A DNA stretch of 64,000 nucleotides. Source: Gibbula magus. Lineage: Eukaryota > Mollusca > Gastropoda > Trochida > Trochidae. The notes beneath the pieces were generated by a model, which was not told the origin of the DNA, searched no databases, and worked only from the letters and a program-made list of their open reading frames with translations. Shown here one piece after another: positions 1 through 12,000 of this stretch; position 1 is the first letter of the stretch; every line of letters starts with the position of its first letter. The stretch is from contig OW388302.1 in NCBI GenBank assembly GCA_936450465.1, positions 13,541,530 to 13,605,529 on the forward strand, written 5' to 3'. A program made the translations under genes and the position numbers.

Positions 1-132
1 AAGTCATCTTTTTATGTATTCATACCCGATGTAGGATTCTGGGAATAAAAGTAGTCCAGTCAAGACATGTGCTTGGTTGTCTCTCCCCAAGGTTATCAGG
101 GTCAACTAGACAAAACTAAGTTGGTGATAACA
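1..132 (+). repeat. 5' LTR, 3' part only
   Basis: These bases repeat 13262-13393 with no mismatch. The first 83 bp of the LTR lie outside the window. It ends in ...GATAACA, the CA of the usual TG...CA LTR ends. An AATAAA-like stretch (GGGAATAAAAG) near 45 is a possible polyadenylation signal. Confidence 0.93.
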
Positions 133-134
133 TT

Positions 135-154
135 TGGCGACGAGGATGGGATTC
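135..154 (+). promoter_or_regulatory. Primer binding site, tRNA-Ser(GCU)-like
   Basis: TGGCGACGAGGATGGGATTC starts two bases after the LTR. It is complementary to a CCA-tailed tRNA whose acceptor arm ends in CCCATCCTCGTCG, as in animal tRNA-Ser with a GCU anticodon. Identification rests on remembered tRNA sequence; the position right after the LTR supports it independently. Confidence 0.75.
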
Positions 155-346
155 TTATGTGATTCTCTGGTCCTAAAAGGGATTGGATTTGATATTACCA
201 TGACTATTTATGGATGTGACATTCATACAGATATGGAATATATGTGTTTTCAATGGAAATTCATGGACTTATGAACTTTGACATGGAACTCAAAATAAGT
301 GAGTAGTTTCAGTGCACAATTGTTTGCTGAATGTCATGCAAAGACT
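155..346 (+). other. Retrotransposon leader, left part
   Basis: Untranslated leader between the primer site and the TTAA insertion. It resumes at 8998-9052, just before the gag start. No ORF of note. Confidence 0.6.
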
Positions 347-569
347 TTAAAGGTGCACTCCGGCAAATTTTTTACCTTTTTCACTCTTAAGTGTTCTGAA
401 TCGTTAACAATATACATAACCTATTGGTTAACATTTAAAAAAAAAAAAAAAAAATTTATTAAGTTATATTTGAAAACCGTTTTTTTGTGTGAAGTTTAGT
501 GGTACGCAATAACAGTAAGCCGTCACGTGACTTCCGGTACTCGCGTGTAACACGACAACACGGTGGACC

Positions 570-1723
570 ATGGAGGTCGGTATGGCCACCCAAGCGACTG
601 AGAAAACTTTCATGGTATGTGGACGTAATATTGTTTTCCATGGGTACATTGTGGTGTATAAGTGAATACGAATTGAACGTTTCAAATGTGTCATCATGTT
701 CAGAATATTTATGTTCGTAATAATAATTCAAGTTCGAAGTTCGGTCATCTGTAAATCTACTGTAGTTCACTGTTCCGCGCATTACGAATCGCAATCGCTG
801 AATCAGCTGTTGATTCGTTGAACAATGAATTTTATAAGACAGTACTGTTTTGAGTTTATGCAAGACATCGGTAATGTAAAAGTGTACCATCACACTACCG
901 GTACGAGTACGAGCCTTCGTTGTGTAAAATGTAAATGTAAATGTAAAATTTATTATGGATCTACGAAGTCTCCTCCACTTTGCCACCTTGTCAACCGAAT
1001 ACCGTAAATCCTTGAATAATAGCCAGGTCTAATGATAAATTCCTCGTCGATATACATAATTGCATGCCGAGTTAAATTTAGCAAATGTAAACAAACTATC
1101 GAGTGTCTCCGGCAATAGTCGCCTTTTTAGAAATAATTCCGGCATATTTATGTGACTTTCAACCTCACGGCAAGAGCTTTATTTACAACTTAAAATCTAC
1201 CCGATTATTCAAGGATTTACGGTAATAACTGTTCCTTTATGTGGTAATGAATTTGATTACCAGCAAATTCTTGACTAATAACTACGTTTGTCTTTTCTTT
1301 GGAAATACTGAAAATAAATCCAATTAGATAGGCTACCAAAGGGGTAAAACTTAATAATTATTAACTAAAAGCAAAATTGTATTTAAATTGGTGCAAGTAT
1401 TATGTTGTGATGTACTATCTGATCATCTGTTATTTGCTATTGACTAGATTCAATGAAAACATACTTTTATATTAAATGCTTGCATCAATTAAGTCATGTA
1501 TTTTTTAATGACTTGTTAAAAATAAAATAAAATTGATTTTGCAGAAGGAAGCAGAGAAAGACACTCCGGAAGGAGCAATGAATAGAGAAAGGAGCAATGA
1601 ATAGAGGGGCGGCTCCAGCTTGTTACAGCAGTTGACTAGAAGAGGGCAGGTGATGACATTTGGCTCTACGAGGCTGATGATGTGGAGAGGTTGAGAATTT
1701 TTTATTAACAATAACAAATAAAT
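570..1723 (+). other. Possible two-exon transcription unit inside the TTAA element
   Basis: An ATG in good context (GGACCATGG) at 570 opens 15 codons ending at ATG|GTATGT, a strong donor. At 1544 a TTGATTTTGCAG acceptor is followed by an open stretch in the matching phase that stops after about 20 codons, and AATAAA lies near 1718. The predicted peptide is very short, about 35 residues, and resembles nothing I know. It could be the remnant of a transposase gene, a non-coding transcript, or chance. A 220-bp MITE (1000-1224) lies in the presumed intron. Confidence 0.18.
1000..1224. mobile_element. MITE, TA-flanked, CCGTAAATCC ends
   Basis: Inverted ends TACCGTAAATCCTTGAATAA and its complement (ATTATTCAAGGATTTACGGTA) bound 225 bp. 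The terminal TA on each side suits a Tc1/mariner-type duplication. No ORF. A decayed relative with CCTTGAATAAT words lies near 7488-7640. Confidence 0.78.
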
Positions 1724-1724
1724 A

Positions 1725-2080
1725 TTATGATTGAAGTGATGGGTTTTTTTTATTATTCACTGGATTAATATGTAAATGGTGTTGACAAAAGTGAGCATGC
1801 AGGCCTATCAGTTTCCCAGAAACTGCTGTTAGCAGTGTAAAAAGCTGAAATTATGACTCAAGTTAAATAGATTAAAGGGACAGAACTCAATAACAAATCA
1901 ACTTGTTTTTAACTGGATCAATATTTATGTCAGGAGTAAACAATGAGCACATCAGAAGCTCATCCCCTCTGCAATTTGGTGTTGAATGAAAGCAAAGTGT
2001 CATAATGTGGTGTCCTTTTCTAGACCCCACACATCAAGCTTGTACATTTATAAAACACACTGATATTCATGAGCGGGAAC
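1725..2080. other. Unassigned AT-rich stretch
   Basis: No ORF, repeat or RNA gene recognised between the AATAAA near 1718 and the SINE-like block that starts near 2093. Confidence 0.4.
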
Positions 2081-2084
2081 AATG

Positions 2085-2470
2085 GTTTATTCACCCAGCA
2101 GTACAATTGGGTACCTGGTATGAAAGTTAAGGCAATGTAACATAAGTTCAAGCACTTTAATTGGCAGCTAGGTTGCATACTCCCAGTCAACTTCCAAGTC
2201 TATCATTGACAAATTTTAAGTCATGCTGCATTTTATCAACTTTTCTATGTATGCTCCTATACTAGCACAGAAAAATTAACAAACTGAAGCAATTTAAATT
2301 AGCCAGTGACTTCAGGGAAAGTTGACTTTCAGTGACTTGAGATTGAAAAAAGAACAATGTTGGTCTTTACACCAGGGTAATAATGTGTGTGCACTATGAG
2401 CATGTCCCTTAGTGGTGAAGAGTTCAGCCGGTAGAAGTATCGGATCCTATTATTATTATTTATGAAGCCA
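2085..2470 (+). repeat. SINE-like repeat with CACCCAGCAG core and TATTATT tail
   Basis: A core TTCACCCAGCAG...GGGTACCTGG is followed by a diverged body, then CCAGGGTAATAATG and a (TAT)n-like tail near 2450. The same core and tail order occurs at 57780-58295, so it is a family and not unique DNA. The 5' tRNA-like head is not clear here. Confidence 0.5.
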
Positions 2471-2686
2471 TCATTGACTAGGAGCTTCTGATGTTGATAA
2501 TATTCTTAGAATGGATTGCAGATCAATGTAAGATGCCAAGTTACTGGTGCTTCATCCATGGATAACTGAAACATAAGAAAAGATTTAAACTTTAATAGTG
2601 TACAATTCAGTTCTAAATGTTCATTATGTCAATTATTAACAAGCAACCATCATGGTTAAGATATATCCCATTATCCCGGGTATACC

Positions 2687-2909
2687 CAACTTCCCAATGC
2701 AAGGCATAACTCTTGCCAGTCTCCATTACTGGCTGATTTAGGCCTCGCTCTATTTCGTTAAGAAATCTGTGCTTAGAAATCCAGGCCCACTATGCATTTC
2801 TGGTGCAGTGATTCACTATCTAGGCAAAACAAAGCAAGGGAAATACCGCAAGGCTTAAATAAGCCAGTAATGCAGACTGGCAAGAGTTATGCCTGGCGTT
2901 TGGAAGTTG
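2687..2909. mobile_element. hAT-type MITE, CAACTTCC ends, copy 1
   Basis: Termini CAACTTCC and GGAAGTTG, with inverted similarity extending over about 55 bp (CATAACTCTTGCCAGTCT on both arms). Exact 9-bp flanks GGGTATACC at 2678-2686 and 2910-2918. Two more copies lie at 6408-6630 and 62874-63096; the third has an exact 8-bp duplication, so hAT-type mobilisation is likely. No coding capacity. Confidence 0.85.
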
Positions 2910-3083
2910 GGGTATACCCTGCAACTGGCATACTGTTTTACTTTGCTGAATAATATGTCCAATGTTATAGAACATATTTGGAATCTTAAACAGAATATAA
3001 ACTAGTTTTCTAATTTAAAAAAAAATAATACAGTTGGTGGGGGTATAATAAAGTAAACTAACTTCAAAATTTAGAATTAATTT

Positions 3084-3207
3084 GGGTGTTACACCGCTTT
3101 CAAGAATATTTCACTATTATCATGGATACTAGTATTATTGCAGGGAGAAAGCCTGCAACGCCATGGTGGCTATGCATTGCGCTGAAACCTGCGAGCATCG
3201 GCTCTAA
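3084..3207 (-). repeat. SINE 3' fragment, reverse orientation
   Basis: Shares CACCGCTTTCAAGAATATTT, GGGAGAAAGCC and GGCTATGCATTGC with the SINEs at 44470-44612 and 57931-58237. Only the 3' half is present, as expected of a 5'-truncated insertion. Confidence 0.65.
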
Positions 3208-3229
3208 CTAGAGCCCCATTGGCCAAAGA

Positions 3230-4190
3230 GTCTGTACATAAATAAGTCAGCTCTCTTGAGTCACTGGTTCTGGAGAGGAAGTAAGAAAATAGGGCCATGG
3301 GCTCTGTTGCTCATCCGGGATTATATTGTTTGATGATTGTTCTCAATATAATGCACAACCCCTAGCCCTGAAATTGTCAGTGCATATCAAAAACATGACT
3401 ATACACTAATTTTTTATCAAATGTATTGTCCATGTATCACAATTCCATATTGATGATAAGATTAAAATTAAAAAAGTAATTAAATTTAAAAAATTTGGAG
3501 AGAAACAATACAAATCTCTTCTCAAGTGAGTATACTGTATTAATTCCTACTTATGAGTAGAAAAATCATTCACAAAGACCTGACCAAAACCAGATGAACA
3601 TTTATCATAGACCTTAGACTAAAATTTAGTCTATGGAATTTTTAAAATTATTGTATCTTCATCCTTATGATTACATATTTTTCAATACTACCAGTTTGTG
3701 TATTCAGTTTATCTAGACTTGCTGAATAAAGATCTAGACTGTATTAAAGGCTCTTATTTTTACACAGTCATGGAGCAGGATTACATAGCAGTACTGATGA
3801 GCTAAAAATACAGCCATGGGCTCTGTAGCTCATCAGGATATGTATTGATTGCAAATAAATTGTTCTCAGCTTGTTCTAGAGCTTTTCATACTGGAAAATA
3901 AGTCAAGAATAGGATTTCATATTTAGAATATCCATTGTCTAAGGAATGTGTACACAACATTTCAGCTCTCTAGACAATGTGGAACTGGGGTCACAGGGTC
4001 ACGAAATCTACAATTTAGAATCTCCATAGGCCAAGAAGTCTGCACATAAAATTTCAGCTCTCTGGAGTAATTGGTTCTGGAGAAGAAGTCCAAAAAGCAA
4101 AAAGTTTACACATGGACGGACGGATGGATGGACACCGTGCCATGCCAGAAGTCTGAAGCCCATCGGGCCTTTCAGGCCTGATGAGGTAAT
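3230..4190 (+). repeat. Two head-to-tail pearl-like elements
   Basis: A core fragment at 3230-3283 runs into a 5' end (GCCATGGGCTCTG then GCTCATC) at 3286; a 3' end CTGATGAGCTAAAAA at 3793-3807 abuts the next 5' end, ACAGCCATGGGCTCTGTAGC. The second copy carries one core unit (AGTCTGCACATAAAATTTCA...TTCTGGAGAAG), a GGAC-rich tract and the hairpin end GGGCCTTTCAGGCCTGATGA up to 4183. These are non-autonomous; see 51384-52748 for a fuller copy. Confidence 0.75.
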
Positions 4191-4750
4191 AAGCGAAAAG
4201 TTTCGGACGGACGGACAGCAGACAGGGAACGGTTACCAGGTTGGAAATACATGCCATTTATTTAGTGAAAAAAAATACAATAATTATATATCTGGGATTA
4301 CAGTTTCAGTTAAAGATGTGATAATTACAACTTACTCAACTTCTTGCATGTTGAACAGTTTTGCTTTGAAACACTAGGTAGCGGTCTTTCATCCACCTGG
4401 ATCTCATCTGCACAGGTAACTCAATGAACAGTCAATTGTTGGGCTGGGATCATACATGATGCCTTCACTTTCATTAGTGGTTTCCGTAATGTCGAAGAGG
4501 TGTAATGTCCCATAAGTCTTCGGAGAATGTGATAATCTCCAACATTGTTGGCTGAATCGCTGAAATAGTTACATATATTGTATTAAAAATATAAAATTTC
4601 ACATCTATATTTGCAATTATTATGAATGTATACCTGAACAGGATGACAGCCATCTAACATTGTTCAATATTGTTCCTATTGGACACATAACTATTAGTGC
4701 TTAGCTAGTGAAAGTAGAACTCTGTAGCTCATCTGGTATTAATTGCTTTA
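4191..4750. other. Unassigned stretch with pearl-like debris
   Basis: A second AAGCGAAAAGTTTCGGACGG fragment at about 4190 and a 5'-end fragment CTCTGTAGCTCATC near 4721 flank otherwise unrecognised DNA. No supported ORF. Confidence 0.4.
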
Positions 4751-4753
4751 TTT

Positions 4754-6055
4754 ATTATGTCTCCCAAAATTTTTTCGGGAGACATAATGTTTTCGCCTCC
4801 GTCCGTTATTCCGTTATTCTGTTATTCCGTCATTCAGTCATTCCGAAATGCTTTCTTTTCCGGGCCATATCTCAAAAAATATTTTTTCACGAAACTTGGT
4901 ATGTGGTTAGATCTAGTGGTGGAGTGGTGCCTTTTGCTATTTTGGTTATTCTGAATTTTTTTTTTTTTTCTGGTTTCCATGGAAACAATTTGAACTTAGT
5001 GCATATTGAGGGTAGGGACCTTTTCCGGCCTCTATCTCCAAAACCATTCAATATTTTTTTACCAAACTTGGTATTTGCTTAAACCTAGTGATATAGAGGT
5101 GCCTTTTGCTACTTTGGCTATTCTGATTTTTTACTTTATACTGGTTTCCATGGCAACAATTTCAACTTAGTGCATATTGGGGGTAGGGACGTTTTCTGGC
5201 CTCTATTTCAAAATCTATCAAGTATTTCTTTACAAAACTTGGTATGTGGTTAGACGTAGTGGTGGAGTGGTGCCTTTTGCTATTTTGGTTATTCTTAATT
5301 TTTAGCTCATCAGGCCTGAAAGGCCCGATGGGCTTATGGCATGGCATGGCATGGCATGGCGTCCGTCCGTCCGTCCGTCCATCCGTCTGTAAACTTTTCG
5401 CTTTTTCGACTTCTTCTCCAGAACCAATGACTCAAGAGAGCTGAAATTTTATGTGCAGACTCCTTGGCCAATGGGGATTCTAAATTGTGGATTTCGTGAC
5501 CCCATGACCCCAAATGGGGTCACAAGGGTCACATCCTTAAAAACCTATTTTCATCTTCTTCTCCAGTTCCAAAAAGTCTAGAGAGCTGAAAAGTTGTGTG
5601 CAGACTCCTTGGCCAATGGGGATGGTAAATTGTAGATTTTGTGACCCCATGACCCCAATCTAGGTCACGGGTCATGACCCAAAAACCTATTTTCATCTTT
5701 TTATCTCAAGTATCTAAAGCTCTAGAAAGATGAAATGTTGTGTAGAGACTCTTTGGTCAAAGGTGATTCTTAAAAGTAGGATTGGTGACCCTGTAACTCC
5801 AAATACGGGTCACAGGGGTCATGATCTAAAAACCTATTTTGTGCTTGTTAACAATGTATTACTTGAGATAACTAAGATATTCAACCTTAGATAATAAATC
5901 AATGAAATCCTGATGAGCTACAGAGCCCATGGCTCTATTTTTTTGTTTTTTCTGGTTTCCATGGAAACAATTTGAACTTAGTGCATATTGGGGGTAGGGA
6001 CCTTTTCCGGTGCCTTTTGCTACTTTGGCTATTCTGAATTTTTTATTTCTCGTTA
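4754..6055 (+). repeat. Second tandem-repeat element family, split by a pearl-like copy
   Basis: It starts with a hairpin, TATGTCTCCC...GGGAGACATA (4757-4787), then about three units of roughly 190 bp that share AAACTTGGTATGTGGTTAGA, GGTGCCTTTTGCTA, CTGGTTTCCATGG and TTAGTGCATATTG. The array stops at about 5298, where a reverse pearl-like copy is inserted, and resumes at 5944 with CTGGTTTCCATGGAAACAAT. Units lack coding capacity; the 124-codon frame at 4708 is a by-product of the repeat. Confidence 0.72.
5299..5943 (-). mobile_element. Pearl-like tandem-repeat element, reverse copy
   Basis: Reading the minus strand: 5' hairpin GAGCCATGGGCTC, TAGCTCATCAGG, about three ~145-bp cores (GGTCACAGGGGTCA, TTTAGAATCCCC, CTTGGCCAATGGGG on plus), a (ACGG)n tract and the hairpin 3' end next to CCTGATGAGCTAAAAA. 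It sits inside the second tandem-repeat family (4754-6055). TAGCTCATCAGG at one end and CCTGATGAGCTA at the other form a short inverted repeat. Confidence 0.82.
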
Positions 6056-6407
6056 TTAATGCAGTATTGAATTTAGTGCTTAGCATAAGTGAACAATAAG
6101 GGTAATATGACTAGATTGGATTGAAAGTTGGAGCGGGGGACATCACAGTGCATCACATGCACATATTTCTAGTTATTTTTAAGATTGAAAACTCATAGTA
6201 TGAATACTCCACAGTGATCCAGGAGTTTTACAAGCTCACATGGCTACCAATTCTCAACTTGTGTTAGCCCAAGGTTACAATATTAGTCTCAGACCAAAGG
6301 ACTAGTGTCAAATTTATTTCTGAATGTGAAAGAGTGAATCATTATTATGATTTAATAAATGTCTCATAAAGGTTTATGTTGGTAATTTAAAATTTTAATA
6401 CTAATTG

Positions 6408-6630
6408 CAACTTCCAAACGCAAGGAATAACTCTCGCCAGTCTGCATTACTGGCTGATTTATCCCTTGCGGTATTTCCCTCGCTTTGTTGTGTCAAAATA
6501 GTGAATCGCTGCACCAGAAATGCATAGCGGGCCTGGATTTCTAAACACAGATTTCTTAAGGAAATACTGCAAGGCCTAAATCAGCCAGTAATGGAGACTG
6601 GCAAGAGTTATGCCTAGCATTGGGAAGTTG
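6408..6630. mobile_element. hAT-type MITE, CAACTTCC ends, copy 2
   Basis: Same termini and arms as copies 1 and 3; the flanking 8 bp match only partly (TACTAATT against TAATAAAT), consistent with an older insertion. Confidence 0.82.
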
Positions 6631-6711
6631 TAATAAATGGTGCACTGGGGCTAGTGTTTTTTTTATTTTGGGTTAGTGAAAATTAAAACCACAGGCCCAA
6701 CCTAATTGCTA

Positions 6712-6966
6712 TACAGTATTTCCTCTAATAAGAACCCGGACGCTTTTTTTTCCAGCACTCCTTGACCCCCGGCGCTTATTAGAGACCCGGCGCTTATTTC
6801 TTTAATAGAATATTGAAGTTTACTAAGGAAGCATTAATCTAATGGTTTAGACCCGGCGCTTATTAGAGACCCGGCGCTTATTGGAGGCCCGGCACTTATT
6901 TTCTCAACTACCATTGACCCCCCAGCGCTTATTGGAGACCCAGCACTTATTAGAGGAAATATGGTA
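6712..6966. mobile_element. MITE with TATTTCCTCTAATAAG ends and internal GGCGCTTATT repeats
   Basis: Inverted ends TATTTCCTCTAATAAG and CTTATTAGAGGAAATA are flanked by TA. Inside, GACCCGGCGCTTATTAGA-like words recur at least six times, so much of the body is a short-period tandem repeat derived from its own terminus. Confidence 0.72.
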
Positions 6967-8560
6967 TATTTCAAATTATCAGTAAAATTTATCACCTGTT
7001 TACTCCAGTTTTTGGGTTTCTACATACCTAACAATAATTACTTAAAAATAAATACTTACAGAATGATGGGTTTGTTCCAGATATCTAATTCTTTTCTCAT
7101 TCTGCATGTACACACTAGTTTTGAAAAGCAGTTGGAATTTTCTGCTTTCATAGACTCATCTGCAGTAGTCAGCTTCACACTGAAATAAAAACAATCAGCA
7201 TGCCATTATTAATGTATTAAATCTTTAAAGCAAAGAAGTGTAATTGAATTTGATTATTATTTAATTTGACATTCAATCACTATTTAAAATCTTCCTGCTT
7301 TTTCCATTGGTACTACACATATTTCTCATATTTTAATCAATCAACAAAATTGCGGTTCAGAACTGTTTATTATTAATAATTTGGTATCTGTCATTGACAA
7401 AATATAACACAAACAGAAGTAATTATGTTTGACACAAAGGGCCTAGGAAGAATTAAATTAATTAAAAACAAACAAACATTCAAGGTACCATTAATCCTTG
7501 AATAATCACCTGCCTTGAATAATTGCTGAGTCTAAGCCCTTTTTTAAATAAATAATCGCCTGCCTTCAATAATAATCAGGTTACAGTTAGCATTTGTAAA
7601 TAAACTAATGGCTATTTCCTTTTCAAAAATAATTCCAGCATAAGCATAACAGGAAAATTAACATGGACATTGACATTTCAATTTTAATCATATTATGTGT
7701 TCATTTATATATTTTTTCTCTCACTCCATTCTATTCATCCTTGGTGTACAATCTATTCAGTAGCAGAAATTATTTGTTGATCACATTTTATAAAAATTTA
7801 TTTATATATAGTTACCAGTGGACAACTATAAGCAATGTGTAAACCTATCTGAATTACATTCAAGTTGATGAATTCTAAAAAATGTAACATAATAACGATA
7901 GTACACTTTACTATCATATGAAATAGGGTAGATGATCTATTTTTGTTGTTGAAGTAGGCCAAATGACAAGTAATGAAATCATGAAAATAGTTTAAATTAC
8001 ATTACAGGAATTTACTGCATTCCAAATATGAAACAGTGATTTTATTCACGGTCATAATACAAGAAGATTAAACAAATCTACAAGATTAATTTTTTCTTTC
8101 AATTAACAGAAATTGACAAAACAAATTCTTATTCCGGAAGTGAGAGACTCAGAGAGCTGAGAGAGTGAAAATTGGGACCTGAAACTAACAATTACTATAG
8201 ATTCAAACGTCTACAAGGCGTAAATTAGATTTATTTGTAGGCCTACTTGCGCAAACCAAAACTTAGTTGCGATCTGGTCTGAAGAATATTTATTACCGGA
8301 GAAAAAGTAAACACTGCCAGCCGCATGAGGCGACGTTGTTCAGTTCAATGGAATTTGGGACAGAAGAAATTATATTTGAAACTATTTACCTTTACGTGTT
8401 CCTACAAACCTGAGGCTTGACGTGCACTTTTCAAAACCTAAATATATTTGATTATCCACAAGTTATGATAAAATAATAAAGTGTGAAAGCGTCCCACTCA
8501 CCTCTCGACAGCTGCTCGACTCCAGTCGCGTATCTCGACAGTACCGGTGCTCCGACTTTG
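6967..8560. other. AT-rich filler of the TTAA element
   Basis: Contains a decayed MITE relative at about 7488-7640 (CCTTGAATAAT words). Otherwise nothing recognised; short ORFs are at chance level. From 8250 GC content and CpG rise towards the right end of the element. Confidence 0.4.
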
Positions 8561-9052
8561 TGACAGTTGACATGCGTCGAGGTTTGGGAGAAAATGACCG
8601 TCCTTCAAGTTGGTCCTACGGCAACGTGGAAATATTCGTGTCTTTGATGGTTGCTCGCTGTAGATCTTTTATTAATATGACTGTCGATTGTCTGAAGGCT
8701 CCGTCGGATTGTCGTCGGTGCTTTCGCTACACGTTTGTTTACTGCACTGTGAGGAGTTGGTGGTGGAAGTGGTGTACACGCGAGTCAATCATTTCCGGTT
8801 TAGCCGCCATATTTATGGAAACGTTTCCATAATTAAGATGACAGATTTTAGTGGTGATTTTCTCGAAAACTCCTCGACAAATTTTTGCCATTTTTCATGG
8901 AAGTGCCTAGATTATATAAATGAACAAACCCATGTTAGAAAATTGCAGGAAAACCTTCTAGTTTAAAAGTGGAAAATATGCTGGAGTGCACCTTTAAGGT
9001 TGCTTTTGTGACAGTTTTTCCAGGATTTTCAATTGAACTGTAAATTTTGAAA

Positions 9053-12000
9053 ATGGCTATGATAGGAACATTGCCAGAATTTGACCCAAAGAGAATTAGA
9101 TGGGACGAATGGTGTGAACTGTTAGAACAGTATCTTATAGCAAATAACATTGAGGATGCAGCACAGAAAAGAAGTGTTTTGTTGACATGTTGTGGACTTT
9201 CTACTTATCAGTTGATTCGTGCTCAAGTGCAGCCAGATAGACCGTCCACAAAGGACTATGCATTTTTGGTACGTTTGTTGCAAGACCATTTCACACCGAA
9301 ACCGTCAGAAGCATTTCTTCGATGGAAATTTAACACCAGGGATAGACGACCGGGTGAGAGTATTTCAACTTACGTGGCAGAGTTAAGGAAATTGAGTGAA
9401 AACTGTAATTTTGGAAATACACTGAATACTATGTTGAGAGACAGGTTGGTGGCTGGAGTCGCTGATGAAAGCATTCAGAGGAAGTTATTGTCTGAAGTAG
9501 AACTTACATTTAATAATGCATTGAAAATCTCTCAAGCAGTGGAAATGGCCAACAGGAATATTCATGATTTTCATGGAGGGAAACATGACAGTGCATCACC
9601 AGTAAACAGACTGCAGAAGAAATCTAGCAGGCCAGGTAGACATTGCAATAGGTGTGGAGGTGACACACATGATAGTGCTCATTGTTTCTTCAAAAATGAA
9701 AAGTGTCATAAGTGTGGAAAAAGAGGGCATACCAAGAAAGTTTGTCGGAGTAGAGAAGCTCCTTCAAGTGAATCAAAACAGCCATCTGAGAGGAACAGTA
9801 ACAGACATCAGAAATCGCACTATGTTTCATCACAAACCAATGAACATGCTGGAACTCCTGAAGATATATTCGTGTCATCCATATTCCATGTGTCGGGTGA
9901 GAAATCTGTGAACATTGATCCATATACTGTGACATTACTTGTGAATGGTGTGTCTCACTCATTTGAAATTGACACTGGTTCTTCAGCTACATTAATCAGT
10001 GAAAAGACTGCAAAGAAGTTTGGTATTGTGAACTTCAAGCCTTATGATTCAAATCTTGAGGGTTATACAGGTCATTCAGTGAAAGTGATTGGTACAGCTG
10101 GGGTCGTTGTGACATATCAAGAGAAGAACTTTGACCTTGAACTTGTGGTTACTGAAGGGAATAGACCTGACTTGATGGGCAGAATGTGGATTTCATGTTT
10201 GAACTTTGATCTTAAAGATGTGACAATTAACATGGTGTCTGAAACTGAACTAACACTAAATGGTGTTCTTCAAAAACATGCTCAAGTTTTTGAAGAAAGT
10301 CTTGGTACTTTGCAAGGATTTGAAGCACACATCTATATGGAAGCAGATGCAAAGCCATGTTTCTACAAAGCCAGATCTTTACCTTTCTCACTCAAACCCA
10401 AAGTTGAAGCTGAATTGAACAGACTGCTGGCCGAAGGCGTCATTGAACCAGTCAAGTATTCTGAATGGGCGTGTCCAATCGTTCCAGTGATTAAACCAGA
10501 CTCGACCGTAAGGATATGCGGAGATTATAAACTGACAGTAAACCGTTATTCCAAAGTTGAGAACTATCCGATACCATCATTAGAGGACTTGTGTGAAAAA
10601 CTCTCTGGAGGCCAGAAGTACACAAAGCTGGATTTGAGTCATGCGTACCAGCAGATCATTCTTGATGAGGAGTCCAGAAAGTATGTAGTTATCAACACTC
10701 ACAAAGGTCTCTTCAGATATACAAGACTCCCTTTCGGTGTTTCTTCAGCGCCTGCGATATTTCAGAGGACAATCGAAAGTGTTTTGCAAGGCCTGAATAT
10801 GAGTGCTGCATACATCGATGACATCATCAATTCTGGGCATGATGACCAGAAACACTTGATAAACCTTGATTCAGTTTTGCAGAGATTGGAAGATGCTGGT
10901 TTGCGACTGAAGAAACACAAGTGTGTATTCATGGCAAAGTCAATTCAGTATCTCGGACATATTCTGGATGAAAACGGCATTCGTCCAGTTGACAAGAAAC
11001 TCACTGCTATTCAAGATGCTCCAATCCCACAATCACTGTCTGAACTCCGATCCTATCTTGGGCTCTTGAATTACTACCACCGTTTCTTGCCAAACCTACC
11101 AGATACTTTGTCACCCTTATATGACCTCTTGAAGCAGGAAACTTCATGGAACTGGGGTACGAAACAACAGAAAGCTTTTGAAAAGTCCAAAGACATTCTC
11201 CATTCCAGTGATTTGCTAGTGCACTATGATCCTGAGAAGCCTCTACTTCTCCAGTGCGATGCCTCTCCATATGGACTGGGTGTTGTACTTGCTCACACAA
11301 TGCCTGATGGGACTGATCGACCGATCAGTTATTCATCGAGAACCTTGACAGCTCCTGAAAAGAACTATTCTCAATTAGACAGAGAGGGATTGAGTGTAAT
11401 TTATGGACTAAAAAAATTTCACAAATATTTGTTTGGGAGACATTTCAAGATTATGACTGACCATAAGCCGTTGGTATATCTCTTCAGTGAAAGGAAAGCT
11501 ATTCCTGAAATGGCATCTCCAAGAGTTCAGCGTTGGTGTGTCATGTTGAGTGCTTATGATTACACTATTGTTCACAAGTCTGGTGCAGCTCATACGAACT
11601 GTGATGCTTTGAGCAGATTGCCAGTTGCTCCTGAACCTGGTGATTACTCAGATGAACTGCGAGATAAAGTCTATCTACTTCACACAGAACTTGAAACATT
11701 CCCTCTTACTTCAGATGAAGTGAGAGCTGAAACACAGAAGGATAGAGATTTGTCAAGAGTGTATGCCTTTGTTATGAAAGGTTGGCCTTCATCTAAAGTA
11801 GATCTTGAACTGTCATCTTATCAACGTTGTCGTGATGAACTGAGTGTTAGTGACGGTTGCTTGCTACGTGGAAGTCGTCTTGTGATTCCTTCATCACTGA
11901 GAGAAACAGTCCTTGCAGAACTTCACAATGGACACCCTGGAGTCAGCAGAATGAAAGCCTTGGCACGTGGATACGTTTGGTGGCCTTCTATTGATCAAGA

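Larger units (their letters stand above)
351..8993. mobile_element. 8.6-kb TTAA-flanked element with terminal inverted repeats, in the Gypsy leader
   Basis: The left end after TTAA (347-350) is AGGTGCACTCC; the right end is GGAGTGCACCT followed by TTAA (8994-8997). The inverted similarity continues imperfectly for about 30 bp. A duplicated TTAA is the target of piggyBac-type transposases, but the termini do not begin with the common CCY and no transposase ORF is visible, so it is best called a non-autonomous TTAA element. Both ends carry GC-richer stretches with CCGGAA and CTCGCGTG-like words. Most of the interior consists of later insertions (MITEs, SINE pieces, pearl-like repeats). The insertion leaves the LTRs and gag-pol intact. 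Confidence 0.72.

Noticed and set aside
459..986. 175-codon minus-strand ORF at the left end of the TTAA element
   Set aside because: No motif, Thr/Tyr/His-rich, overlaps other frames, and its 5' part is formed by a short ACATTTACATTT repeat; no support beyond length.
11007..11593. Minus-strand ORFs inside the Gypsy pol gene
   Set aside because: Antisense shadows of reverse transcriptase and RNase H.
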